DNA of 32,485 nucleotides from Gammaproteobacteria bacterium (GCA_030431185.1 JAUIJO010000003.1:1-32485); one strand, 5' to 3'. Positions 18,399 through 29,496 are shown, numbered from the stretch's first letter. A program made the numbers and translations. Notes: generated from the letters alone by a model not told the origin.

Positions 18399-19348
18399 TC
18401 GACCTCCGCCCTGACGCGCTGGACGCCTTCGCCGATCCGGTCGAGCGCATGCATCGAGACGTCGTCGATGGGCAGGAACCGGGTCGTGCCGAAGAACTCC
18501 CGCAGGGCGGCGGATGCTTCGGGGTCCTCGGACGCGCCCACCAGGACTTCACGCAGGCGCTCACGCACCGCCGGGGCCATGTTCGGCTGCACCAGCTCGA
18601 GGGCACGCGGGAACTCCGGCGTGTCGCCGATGATCACCAGGTCCGGCTTGAAGGCCTCCGGGACGCGGTTCGGGTTCTCCCAGTCGAGGTTGCTCATCAC
18701 GCCCACGTCGACCAGGCGCTTGTGGACCCAGGTGGCGATGTTGAGTTCCGAGCGTGCGAACAGGTAGCCGACGGCGTCGGGCCCGGCATGGTCCAGCGGC
18801 GAGAGCAGCACGTCCAGCGGCATGCCGCGGTCCAGCAGCGCGGCGGCGGGCACGAAGTACGCACTGGTGGAGGAAGGACGCTGGAACGCCACGCTATGCC
18901 CCCGGATGTCGTCCAGCGACTCGATGCCGCTGTCGCGACGGGCGAAGAACACGCTGTGGTAGTGGCTGCTGCCACCGCGCTCGGTCAGCAGGAGCGGCCG
19001 GGCGCCACCGCGGTCGCGCATCAGCAGGGCCGTGCCGGTGGTTTCGGTGATCCAGTCCACCCGGCCCCGGCGCAGGTAACTGGCCATCTGCTGCGGGTCC
19101 TTGGCCATCAGGATGCGTCCCTCGCGGATGCCCACGTCGGCCATCCGCGGCACGACATAGTCCAGGAGGGGCTTGAGCTGCTCGTAGTGCGACTTGGGAT
19201 CGTCGCTGATCCGCCCCAGCACCAGCACCCCGGACTCGGCATGGTTCGCCGCGACCGTGCGCTCCCCGGCACGCCCCTCGACGGACACCACCAGGACCAG
19301 CATCAGTAGGGCTCGGCAGCACAGGCGCAGGATCAAGGGCGGTGACAC
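18395..19348 (-). CDS. PhnD-like (phosphate/phosphite/phosphonate-type) periplasmic binding protein
   Basis: Signal peptide; VLGRISDDPKSHYEQLKPLLDYVVPRMAD, GRVDWITETTGTALLM, DIRGHSVAFQRPSSTSAYFVPAAALLDRG; GTG start; 4-bp overlap with the GGDEF/EAL gene. Confidence 0.85.
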   Translation of the reverse strand: MSPPLILRLCCRALLMLVLVVSVEGRAGERTVAANHAESGVLVLGRISDDPKSHYEQLKPLLDYVVPRMADVGIREGRILMAKDPQQMASYLRRGRVDWITETTGTALLMRDRGGARPLLLTERGGSSHYHSVFFARRDSGIESLDDIRGHSVAFQRPSSTSAYFVPAAALLDRGMPLDVLLSPLDHAGPDAVGYLFARSELNIATWVHKRLVDVGVMSNLDWENPNRVPEAFKPDLVIIGDTPEFPRALELVQPNMAPAVRERLREVLVGASEDPEASAALREFFGTTRFLPIDDVSMHALDRIGEGVQRVRAEVE

Positions 19349-19442
19349 TCCGGCGATTTCTCCAGCCAGACTAATCCAAAGCCGGGGGTGCGGCTATCGG
19401 CATCTGCCGATTCGTCGGGAACTGCGACTGCGGGCACACGCC

Positions 19443-20252
19443 CTACCCGCCGTCCGCCGAGCGTCCCGCCAGCATCGCCATGCGCTCGACGTCGGCCAGG
19501 ACGCCGCGCAGCAGGCGGACCTCGCGGCTGTCCAGGCCGGCCTTGAGGAACAGGCGCCGGAACTTGCGCAGGGCGGACTCGGGCGCCCTGCCCTTGTGGA
19601 AATCGATCGCCTCCAGGGCATCGCCCAACTGGCCGAAGAAACCTTCCAGTTCCGAATGCGATGCGGGCGATTCCGCCCTGCCCGGCGCCGACGCCGACGC
19701 CGACGCCGGCGCCGGGCCCGGGTCGCCCACCAGCACCGCCAGCCGGAGCTCGTAGGCGAGGACCTGGACCGCCATGGCCAGGTTGAGCGAGCTGTACTCC
19801 GGGTTGGCCGGGATATGCACCGCCGCATGGCACAACTGGAGTTCCTCGTTGTCCAGGCCGGTCCGTTCGCGGCCGAACACCAGCGCCACCTCGCCCCCCC
19901 CGGTCGCCGCCTCCAGCGCACGCGAGGCCGCGTCGCGCGGAAGCAGTTCGTCCAGCGCGATCCGCCGGCTGCGCGCCGTGCACCCCAGTACCAGGCGGCA
20001 GTCCGCCACCGCCTCGGCCAGGGTCCCGCAGGTCCGGGCCGATGCCAGCACGTCGTCCGCCCCGGCCGCCAGGGCCTCGGACTCGCGGTCGGGGGCTTTC
20101 TCGGGCGCCACCAGCACCAGCCGGTCCAGGCCCATGGTCTTCATGGCCCGCGCGGCGGAGCCGATGTTGCCCGGATGCTGGGTCCCCACCAGGACGATGC
20201 GCAGGCGGTTGGTGATCGGTTCAGTTGTCGAATGGGTCGTCATCGCCGTCAA
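19443..20252 (-). CDS. trmJ: TrmJ-type RNA methyltransferase (SpoU family)
   Basis: RLRIVLVGTQHPGNIGSAARAMKTMGLDRLVLVAPEK; LVFGRERTGLDNEELQLCHAAVHIPANPEYSSLNLAMAVQVLAYELR. Confidence 0.9.
   Translation of the reverse strand: MTAMTTHSTTEPITNRLRIVLVGTQHPGNIGSAARAMKTMGLDRLVLVAPEKAPDRESEALAAGADDVLASARTCGTLAEAVADCRLVLGCTARSRRIALDELLPRDAASRALEAATGGGEVALVFGRERTGLDNEELQLCHAAVHIPANPEYSSLNLAMAVQVLAYELRLAVLVGDPGPAPASASASAPGRAESPASHSELEGFFGQLGDALEAIDFHKGRAPESALRKFRRLFLKAGLDSREVRLLRGVLADVERMAMLAGRSADGG
19683..19716. repeat. Hexanucleotide repeat (GCCGAC)n within trmJ
   Basis: cggcgccgacgccgacgccgacgccggcgccggg; encodes the Ala/Ser/Pro linker PAPASASASAPGR. Confidence 0.75.
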
Positions 20253-20372
20253 TGGTAAACTCCGCGCCCCGGCCGCGCTCGCGTCGTGTCATGCCGGGAT
20301 GCTCTTTTACCTCCTTCCAGTCCGGCCGGCGAACCGCCGCGCCCCCCCTCTTTCGCCCGAGGCCGCACCGCC

Positions 20373-21191
20373 ATGCAGAAACCCGCCGTCACCCTCATGG
20401 TCAAGGCCGCCCGTGCCGCCGGCAACGTGCTGCTGCGCCACATGCACCGCCTGGACGCGATCAACGTGGTCGAGAAGGACCGCATGGACTACGCCTCGGA
20501 AGTCGACGAAGAGGCCGAGAAGGTCGTCATCAAGGAGCTTCGCCGCGCCCATCCGGACTACGCCTTCCTGGGCGAGGAGACCGGGAGCGCGGGCAAGAGC
20601 CGCTTCACCTGGGTCATCGACCCCCTCGACGGCACCAGCAACTACCTCCGGGGATTCCCGCACTTCTGCGTCTCGATCGCGCTGGTCGAGAACGGCGAGC
20701 CCATCCATGGCGTGATCTTCGACCCGATCCGCAACGACCTGTTCACCGTCAGCAAGGGCAGCGGCACCCAGCTCAACGGCAAGCGCGTGCGGGTGGCCGA
20801 GCGCAAGACGCTCGAGGGCACCCTGCTGGTCACCGGCTTCCCGCCCCGCGAGCGCAGCCGCGCCAGCGCCCAGCTCAAGACGCTCGACAACCTGCTGCTG
20901 GAAGCCGAGGACGTCCGCCGCACCGGTTCGGCCGCGCTGGACCTGGCCTACGTCGCCTGCGGACGCGCCGATGCCTATTTCGAGGCCGGCGTGAAGCCCT
21001 GGGACATCGCCGCCGGCGCCCTGATGGTGCGCGAGGCCGGTGGCAAGGTCTGCGACTTCAAAGGACGTCCCAGCGGACCGATGGATGCCCGCGGCATCGC
21101 GCCGCGTGCGCTGGTGGCCGCCAACCTCAAGGTCTGCGAACTGCTGCAGAAGAAGATCGTCGACACCGGCTACGCCGCGGCATTCGACTGA
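20373..21191 (+). CDS. suhB: Inositol monophosphatase family protein (SuhB-like)
   Basis: [59 protein letters not shown]. Confidence 0.9.
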   Translation: MQKPAVTLMVKAARAAGNVLLRHMHRLDAINVVEKDRMDYASEVDEEAEKVVIKELRRAHPDYAFLGEETGSAGKSRFTWVIDPLDGTSNYLRGFPHFCVSIALVENGEPIHGVIFDPIRNDLFTVSKGSGTQLNGKRVRVAERKTLEGTLLVTGFPPRERSRASAQLKTLDNLLLEAEDVRRTGSAALDLAYVACGRADAYFEAGVKPWDIAAGALMVREAGGKVCDFKGRPSGPMDARGIAPRALVAANLKVCELLQKKIVDTGYAAAFD

Positions 21192-21196
21192 GGGGT

Positions 21197-21238
21197 GGTG
21201 ATTGGTGATTGGTGATTGGTGATTGGTGATTGGTGATT
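21197..21238. repeat. Heptamer tandem repeat (GGTGATT)6
   Basis: Six perfect units from 21197 to 21238, starting 6 bp after the suhB stop codon. Confidence 0.95.
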
Positions 21239-21255
21239 TTTTATCAGGGTAAAGA

Positions 21256-21290
21256 GAAAGGCCGCGGAATCCGCGGCCTTTCTGCTTTCT
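21256..21290. terminator. Bidirectional intrinsic terminator between convergent suhB and secF
   Basis: gaaaggccgcgg-aat-ccgcggcctttc with flanking A/T-rich tracts. Confidence 0.8.
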
Positions 21291-21292
21291 CA

Positions 21293-21327
21293 AATCACCG
21301 ATATCCAATCACGAATCACCAATCACC
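21293..21327. repeat. Inverted heptamer units (AATCACC)
   Basis: aatcacc at 21293-21299, 21314-21320, 21321-21327 and aatcacg at 21307-21313; complementary to the GGTGATT array. Confidence 0.9.
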
Positions 21328-21332
21328 ACCCA

Positions 21333-22292
21333 TCACGGCCGCCGCGCCAGGGCCTCCTCGTCGCGGGCCTTGGGCATCAGGTCCTGCTTGGTGACCTTCA
21401 ACGGTCCGATGGTCAGCAGGGTGCTGGCGACGAAGATCGACGACAGGGTACCGATCACCGCGCCGATCAGCATGGACTCGGCCAGGCCGCGCAGGGAGCC
21501 GCCGCCGTAGAGGTACAGGGCCAGCATCGTCAGGATCGCCACGAACGAGGTGATGACCGTACGCGAAAGGGTCTGGTTGATGGCGGCGTTGATGATGCCG
21601 ATGGCGTCGCCGCGCATGGAGCGGAAGTTCTCGCGGATACGGTCGAACACGACGATGGTGTCGTTGATCGAGAAGCCCATCACCGACAGGATGCCGGCCA
21701 GCACGGTCAGGTCGAACTCGTGCCCCGTGATCGCGAACCAGCCCGCCACGGCGATCACGTCGTGCAGGGTGGTCACGGTCGCGGCGACGGCGAACTTCTT
21801 CTCGAAGCGGAACGAGATGTAGATCATGAAGCCGACGACGACGAAGATCAGCGCCCAGATGCCGTTGATGGCGATCTCCTTGCCGACCTGCGGGCCGACG
21901 AAGTCGCTCTTCATGACGGTGCCCGGATTGCCCTCTATCGCCAGTGCCTGCTGGATCTCGCGCGCCGTGTTCTGGTCCGCCCCGCCCTCGCCTTCGCCGG
22001 TCCGGGGCTGGACGCGGATCAACAGGTCGTTGCCGTTGCCGAAGGTCTGCACCTGGGCATTGCCATAGCCGGCGCCATCGAGGCGGCTGCGGATGTCGTC
22101 GACGTCGACCGGCTGCTCGAAGCGCAGCTCGGTGACGGTGCCGCCCGTGAAGTCCAGGGCGAAGTTGAAGCCCTTGAACGCGATCGCCCCGAAGGACCCC
22201 AGGACCAACAGCAAGGCGATGGACAACGAGATCCAGCGCAGGCGCATGAAGTCGATCTTGCTGTCATAGGGGAACAGGTTGAATGGTTTCAT
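21333..22292 (-). CDS. secF: Protein translocase subunit SecF
   Basis: MKPFNLFPYDSKIDFMRLRWISLSIALLL; LDFTGGTVTELRF; GFSINDTIVVFDRIREN. Confidence 0.96.
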   Translation of the reverse strand: MKPFNLFPYDSKIDFMRLRWISLSIALLLVLGSFGAIAFKGFNFALDFTGGTVTELRFEQPVDVDDIRSRLDGAGYGNAQVQTFGNGNDLLIRVQPRTGEGEGGADQNTAREIQQALAIEGNPGTVMKSDFVGPQVGKEIAINGIWALIFVVVGFMIYISFRFEKKFAVAATVTTLHDVIAVAGWFAITGHEFDLTVLAGILSVMGFSINDTIVVFDRIRENFRSMRGDAIGIINAAINQTLSRTVITSFVAILTMLALYLYGGGSLRGLAESMLIGAVIGTLSSIFVASTLLTIGPLKVTKQDLMPKARDEEALARRP

Positions 22293-22308
22293 TTCGGAAA
22301 TGTCCCGG

Positions 22309-24174
22309 TCAGATGGCAATGGACTTCAGCTTGCGACGACCGCCATAGATCAGGGTGGCGATGGCGCGGGAAGCCGAGACCGCGGAGTACATGGAGGTGC
22401 CGATGCCGAGGATCAGCGCGACCGCGAAGCCCTTCACCGGGCCGGTGCCGAAGGCGAACAGCGCGACGCCGGCGAGCACGGCGGTGATGTTGGCGTCGGC
22501 GATGGTGCCCACGGCGCGGTCGTAACCCGCCGCGATGGCCGCCTTGGCCGGCAGGCCCGCACGCAGTTCCTCGCGTATTCGTTCGTTGATCAGCACGTTG
22601 GCGTCGACCGAGAAGCCCACCGTCAGCGCGATGCCCGCCATGCCCGGCAGGGTCATCGTGGCGCCGAACCAGGACATCAGCGCGACCAGCATCAACAGGT
22701 TCAGCAGCAGCGCGATGCAGGTGATGACGCCGAACATCCGGTAGTACACCAGGAAGAAGCCCAGGATGAAGATGAAGGAGTACTGGATCGCGGTCATGCC
22801 GCGCTCGACGTTCTCGCGACCCAGGCTCGGGCCGACGATGCGTTCCTCGATGAAGTCCATCGGCGCCGCCAGCGAGCCGGAGCGGAGCAGCAGGGCGAGG
22901 TTCGCCGCTTCCTTGGTGCTGTCCAGCCCGGTGGTCTGGAACTCCTTGCCGAACACGCCATTGATGGTCGCGACCGAGATCACTTCCTCGTCGATCCGGG
23001 TGCTGCGGATCTCCTCGCCGTTGACCACGCGGACCTCGGGCACGCGCTCGATGTAGACCACCGCCATCGGCTTGCCGACGTTCTCGCTGGTGAACTCGAA
23101 CATGCGCTGGCCGCCGGCGCCGTTGAGGCGGACGCTGACCGACGGGGTGCCCGACTGCGGGTCCATGCCCGACGAGGCCGTGACCATCTGGTCGCCCGAG
23201 GCGATCACGCGCTTGCTCAGCAGGATCGGGATGGGCTGGCCGTCTGGGCCGGTCTCCTTGCGGTTGTAGAGCTTGCCTTCGGGCGGCACGATGCCGGTGT
23301 CGCGGGCGCTGACGGCGTCCGCGTCGAGCACCGCGCGCCATTCCAGCGTCGCCGTCGCGCCGAGCACGCGCTTGGCCTGCGCGGTGTCCTGCACGCCGGG
23401 CAGCTGGACCACGATGCGGTCGTCGCCCTGGCGCTGGATGATCGGCTCCGACACGCCCAGCGCATTGATTCGGTTGCGCAGCGTGCCGACGTTCTGTTCG
23501 ATCGCCTCGACCGCCAGCCGTTCGATCTCCGCGTCGCTCATCCGGACCGTGACCGCGCGGCCATCGGCGGAGACCTGCAGGGTGGGCTGGGCGATGATGA
23601 TCGCCTCCCGCGCCTGCTCGGCGGCGCCGGCGTCATTCAGCGTCGCCACCACGGTGTTGCCCGCGCGGCGTTCGACCGACTGGTAGCGGATGCGCTTGTC
23701 GCGCAGCAACACGCGCACGTCCTCGGCCGTCGCCTCCAGGCGCTTGTCGAGCGCGGCCTTCTGGTCGACCTGCATGGTGAAATGCACGCCGCCCTGGAGA
23801 TCCAGGCCCAGCAGCATCGGCTTGCCGCCCAGTTTCTGCAGCCATTCGGGCACGGTGGAGGCCAGGTTGAGCGCGACCACGTAGTCGTTGCCCAGCCCCG
23901 GCCGCAGGGCGTCGGCGGCCTTCACCTGGGCATCGGGATCGGACAGGCGCACCAGCAGGTTGTCGCCATCGATCTCGACCGCCTTCGGCGTCACGCCGGC
24001 GGCTTCCAGGTCGGTTTCGACGCGCCCCTTCAGGGCCTCGTCGACCACCGCGCCGCGGTTGGCGCTGACCTGCACCGAGGGGTCCTGCGGAAAGATGTTC
24101 GGCAGGGCATAGACGGTGCTGACGATCAGGATCAGCAGTAGGAGAACGTATTTCCAGCGCGCGTAAGTCAGCAT
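22309..24174 (-). CDS. secD: Protein translocase subunit SecD
   Basis: LGLDLQGGVHFTMQVD; GMAGIALTVGFSVDANVLINERIREELRAG; position upstream of secF. Confidence 0.97.
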   Translation of the reverse strand: MLTYARWKYVLLLLILIVSTVYALPNIFPQDPSVQVSANRGAVVDEALKGRVETDLEAAGVTPKAVEIDGDNLLVRLSDPDAQVKAADALRPGLGNDYVVALNLASTVPEWLQKLGGKPMLLGLDLQGGVHFTMQVDQKAALDKRLEATAEDVRVLLRDKRIRYQSVERRAGNTVVATLNDAGAAEQAREAIIIAQPTLQVSADGRAVTVRMSDAEIERLAVEAIEQNVGTLRNRINALGVSEPIIQRQGDDRIVVQLPGVQDTAQAKRVLGATATLEWRAVLDADAVSARDTGIVPPEGKLYNRKETGPDGQPIPILLSKRVIASGDQMVTASSGMDPQSGTPSVSVRLNGAGGQRMFEFTSENVGKPMAVVYIERVPEVRVVNGEEIRSTRIDEEVISVATINGVFGKEFQTTGLDSTKEAANLALLLRSGSLAAPMDFIEERIVGPSLGRENVERGMTAIQYSFIFILGFFLVYYRMFGVITCIALLLNLLMLVALMSWFGATMTLPGMAGIALTVGFSVDANVLINERIREELRAGLPAKAAIAAGYDRAVGTIADANITAVLAGVALFAFGTGPVKGFAVALILGIGTSMYSAVSASRAIATLIYGGRRKLKSIAI

Positions 24175-24232
24175 CTAAGACATCCTGCGGCGACCGCACC
24201 GGCCGCCCTATCCAGTCGGTTGTGGCGTCGGC

Positions 24233-24571
24233 TCAGGCCGACTTCAAGGTGCCCTTGGGCAGGACGTTCGCGATCGCGCCCTTCTGCACGCGCACCTGCA
24301 CGTTGTCGGCGACCTGGACGGTGATGAAGCTCTCGCCGATGTCGGCGATGGTGCCGGCGAGGCCGCCGTTGGTGATCACTTCGTCGCCCTTGGAGAGCTT
24401 CTCCAGCATGGCGCGGTGTTCCTTCTGGCGCTTCATCTGGGGGCGGATCATCAGGAAGTACATGATCGCGATCAGGGCGATCGGGAACAGCAGCTGCATG
24501 CCCATGCCGCCACTGGCAGCCGGGGCGCTCTGGGCGTATGCGGGCGAAATCAGGAGGTCGAGCAGGTTCAT
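24233..24571 (-). CDS. yajC: Preprotein translocase subunit YajC
   Basis: MNLLDLLISPAYAQ; LLFPIALIAIMYFLMIRPQMKRQKEHRAMLEKLSKGDEVITNGGLAGTI. Confidence 0.95.
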   Translation of the reverse strand: MNLLDLLISPAYAQSAPAASGGMGMQLLFPIALIAIMYFLMIRPQMKRQKEHRAMLEKLSKGDEVITNGGLAGTIADIGESFITVQVADNVQVRVQKGAIANVLPKGTLKSA

Positions 24572-24676
24572 CAGGGGCATCCTGGGTCGAAATCAACGGG
24601 AGATTATGGCACGAGCGGGCCGGGCACCGGGGCGCGGGACCGGACGGGCCGGCGCCCGCGCCGCGGGGCCGCCGGC

Positions 24677-26871
<2,195 letters not shown>

Positions 26872-26959
26872 GCGGGGGTCTTCGAGGACGTGTCGGGCCC
26901 GTCGCACGGCGGGCGGGCCGCCCATTGTAAGAGGTCCTGCCCCGCCCGGCCGGGACCGC

Positions 26960-27391
26960 TCAGCGCTCGAACTTGGCCGACAGGATGATCGACGAGGTGG
27001 TGCGCCCCACGCCATCGATCGCACCGATGCGGTCGGTCAGCTCGTCCATCTCCTCGACGCTCGGCACCATGCCCATGGCGACCAGGTCGAAGGGACCGCT
27101 GACGGAGTGCAGCACCCTCAGCTCGGGCATGGCCCTCAAGGCTTCCACCACCGCCGCCATCTGCTTGGGCAGCACGGTGATCATGATGTGGGCGCGGATG
27201 TGGCCCTGCTCGGCCTGGTCGTGCACCCGCACGGTGTAACCGCGGATGACGCCCTGCCGCTCGAGCCGCTCGATCCGGCTCTGCACGGTCGTTCGCGACA
27301 GTTTCAGCTGCCGGGCGATCTCGGCGATGGAGGCGCGTGCATTCTCGCGAAGCACGGAAAGCAACTGCTGGTCGGCGGCGGTGATCTTCAT
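26960..27391 (-). CDS. Lrp/AsnC family transcriptional regulator
   Basis: MKITAADQQLLSVLRENARASIAEIARQLKLSRTTVQSRIERLERQGVIRGYTVRV plus C-terminal RAM domain. Confidence 0.93.
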   Translation of the reverse strand: MKITAADQQLLSVLRENARASIAEIARQLKLSRTTVQSRIERLERQGVIRGYTVRVHDQAEQGHIRAHIMITVLPKQMAAVVEALRAMPELRVLHSVSGPFDLVAMGMVPSVEEMDELTDRIGAIDGVGRTTSSIILSAKFER

Positions 27392-27466
27392 TTGAACGAT
27401 ATTTTTCGTCGAATTGACGAAATCAGCTGGAATTCCGTTCAAATCTACACTGTCTATCGACGAAAT
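27390..27466. promoter_or_regulatory. Candidate Lrp/AsnC operator: nested inverted repeats between divergent genes
   Basis: ATTTGAACG (27390-27398)/CGTTCAAAT (27436-27444); TTTCGTC-GAATT-GACGAAA (27404-27422); further GACGAAAT at 27459-27466. Confidence 0.6.
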
Positions 27467-27508
27467 AATCCAGATAATAGGGAGATAACGCTCAGAAAGG
27501 AGAAGCAC

Positions 27509-29002
27509 ATGGCCGTCACCGACACCCTCGCCCCCCTGCGCGCCCATGGCGGTTCGCGCCGCACCGTGGGCCTGGACGACGACACCCTGCTCCGTTTCGC
27601 CCCCCGCCACCCCGCACTGGTCGAGGCCGTGGACGCCGCGGCGGCCGAGTACGCCCGGATCAAGGACGAGTTCGGCGAGCTGCTCGACATGGACGAGGAC
27701 GCGCAGGCGCAGGCCGTGCAGGGCGGCTACATCAATTTCTATCCCGACGACGCCGTGAACCCCTATGTCGCGCTCGCCGCGCGCGGGCCCTGGATCGTCA
27801 CGCTCAAGGGCGCCGTGCTGCATGACTCGGGCGGCTACGGGATGCTCGGCTTCGGCCACGCGCCCAAGGCCGTGATCGATGCCATGTCGCGGCCGCAGGC
27901 GATGGCCAACATCATGACCCCGAACCTGTCGCAGCTGCGCTTCGAACGCCTGCTGCGCGACGCGATCGGCCTGGGCCGCGAATGCCCGTATGCGAAGTTC
28001 CTGTGCCTGAACTCGGGCTCGGAATCGGTCACCCTGGCCGCGCGGATCGCCGATGCGAACGCCAAGACCCTGACCGACGCCGGGGCGCGCCACGCCGGTC
28101 GTACGATCAAGCGCGTCGTCGTGAAGGGGGCCTTCCATGGCCGCACCGACCGCCCCGCGCTGTATTCGGACTCCTCCCGCAAGACCTATGCGAAGTTCCT
28201 CGCGAGCTACCGCGACGAGGACTCGGTGATCGCGGTCCCGCCGTACGACATCGAGGCGCTGCGCCAGGTGTTCGCCGACGCGGACGCGCAGGGCTGGTTC
28301 ATCGAGGCGATGTTCCTGGAGCCGGTCATGGGCGAAGGCGATCCGGGCCGCAGCGTGCCGCGCGATTTCTACGACGCCGCACGCGAGCTCACCCTCGCCC
28401 ATGGCTCCCTGCTGCTGGTCGACTCCATCCAGGCCGGGCTTCGGGCGAATGGCGTCCTGTCGATCGTCGACTATCCCGGCTTCGACGGCGCCGAGGCACC
28501 CGACATGGAGACCTATTCCAAGGCGCTCAACGCAGGCCAGTACCCGCTGTCCGTGCTGGCGGTCAACGCGCGGGCCGCGGGCCTGTACCAGAAGGGCCTG
28601 TACGGCAACACCATGACCACCAATCCGCGTGCGCTCGACGTCGCCAGCACGGTGCTGTCGATGGTCACGCCGGAACTGCGCGAGAACATCCGCGCGCGCG
28701 GCGCCGAGGCGCTGGAGAAGCTCGAGGCCCTTAAGGCCGAACTGGGCGGCGAGATCACCAAGGTCCAGGGCACGGGCCTGCTGTTCTCCTGCGAGCTCTC
28801 CTCCGATTTCAAGTGCTACGGCGCCGGTTCCACCGAGGAGTGGCTGCGCGAGCACGGCATCGGCGTGATCCACGGCGGCGTCAACTCGCTGCGCTTCACC
28901 CCGACCTTCGCGATCACCAGCGAGGAGATCGACATGCTGGTCGGCATGATCGGCCGGGCCCTGAAGGAAGGACCGCGCGCCAGCGAGGCGGCGGCCGCCT
29001 GA
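27509..29002 (+). CDS. Class-III (omega) aminotransferase-fold PLP enzyme
   Basis: FLCLNSGSESVTLAARIADAN, VVVKGAFHGRTDRPALYSDSSR, LLLVDSIQAGLRANGVLSIVDYPGF, METYSKALNAGQYPLSVLAV (putative PLP lysine). Confidence 0.85.
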   Translation: MAVTDTLAPLRAHGGSRRTVGLDDDTLLRFAPRHPALVEAVDAAAAEYARIKDEFGELLDMDEDAQAQAVQGGYINFYPDDAVNPYVALAARGPWIVTLKGAVLHDSGGYGMLGFGHAPKAVIDAMSRPQAMANIMTPNLSQLRFERLLRDAIGLGRECPYAKFLCLNSGSESVTLAARIADANAKTLTDAGARHAGRTIKRVVVKGAFHGRTDRPALYSDSSRKTYAKFLASYRDEDSVIAVPPYDIEALRQVFADADAQGWFIEAMFLEPVMGEGDPGRSVPRDFYDAARELTLAHGSLLLVDSIQAGLRANGVLSIVDYPGFDGAEAPDMETYSKALNAGQYPLSVLAVNARAAGLYQKGLYGNTMTTNPRALDVASTVLSMVTPELRENIRARGAEALEKLEALKAELGGEITKVQGTGLLFSCELSSDFKCYGAGSTEEWLREHGIGVIHGGVNSLRFTPTFAITSEEIDMLVGMIGRALKEGPRASEAAAA

Positions 29003-29024
29003 GGACCGCTGTCCACGCACGAAG

Positions 29025-29051
29025 AAGGGCGGCCGCAAGGCCGCCTTTTTT
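29025..29051 (+). terminator. Intrinsic terminator downstream of the aminotransferase
   Basis: aagggcggcc-gcaa-ggccgcc followed by tttttt. Confidence 0.88.
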
Positions 29052-29118
29052 CGTTGCAGTCACCCAATCCCAGGCGCGGGCTTCTTCGGCAGTTCGTCGT
29101 CCAGCCGGCATCCGTCCC

Positions 29119-29149
29119 CGTAGCCCAGGTAAGCGCAGCGCACCCGGGG
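29119..29149. repeat. Dispersed palindromic element (GTAGCCC...GCGCACCCGGGG type)
   Basis: cgtagcccaggtaagcgcagcgcacccgggg resembles an intergenic repeat widespread in proteobacteria (recalled, not searched). Confidence 0.5.
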
Positions 29150-29255
29150 CCTCGATTCCAGGGGACATGGAAGGTCGGTCCAAGGACCGCGAAGCCGCAC
29201 GGGGGGAGGCGACGGCAGCCCTCGCCAGCCGCGTAGCCCGGACAAGCGCAAGGCC

Positions 29256-29496
29256 GTAGGGTGGGTAGAGCCGAAGGCGAAACCCACCGTCGCGTAGCCG
29301 CACGCATGAGGAACGATGGGTTTTGCTTCGCGCTACCCATCCTGCGAAGCCACGAACACCTGACCGCCAGCCACGCAGGGCCGTAGGGTGGGTAGAGCCG
29401 AAGGCGAAACCCACCGTCGCGCAGCCGCACGCATGACGAACGATGGGTTTTGCTTCGCGCCACCCATCCTACGAAGCTGCGAACGCCTGACCGCCC
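29256..29496. repeat. Two tandem copies of a palindrome-containing repeat, 128 bp period
   Basis: gtagggtgggtagagccgaaggcgaaacccaccgtcgcg...gatgggttttgcttcgcg[c/t]acccatcc begins at 29256 and again at 29384; near-identical over about 113 bp. Confidence 0.9.

Noticed and set aside
16263-18767. 834-aa plus-strand ORF opposite the GGDEF/EAL gene
   Set aside because: Antisense shadow; the minus frame has intact catalytic motifs.
21197-21327. Possible CRISPR-like array
   Set aside because: Units are contiguous 7-mers without spacers and no cas genes are present.
22279-24141. 620-aa plus-strand ORF opposite secD
   Set aside because: Antisense shadow of a universally conserved gene.
28816-29463. 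Minus-strand ORFs (215, 166 and 75 aa) with repeated MGFAFGSTHPTAL and AKQNPSFVMRAA-type peptides
   Set aside because: Encoded by the intergenic palindromic repeats themselves; commonly mis-annotated as hypothetical proteins.
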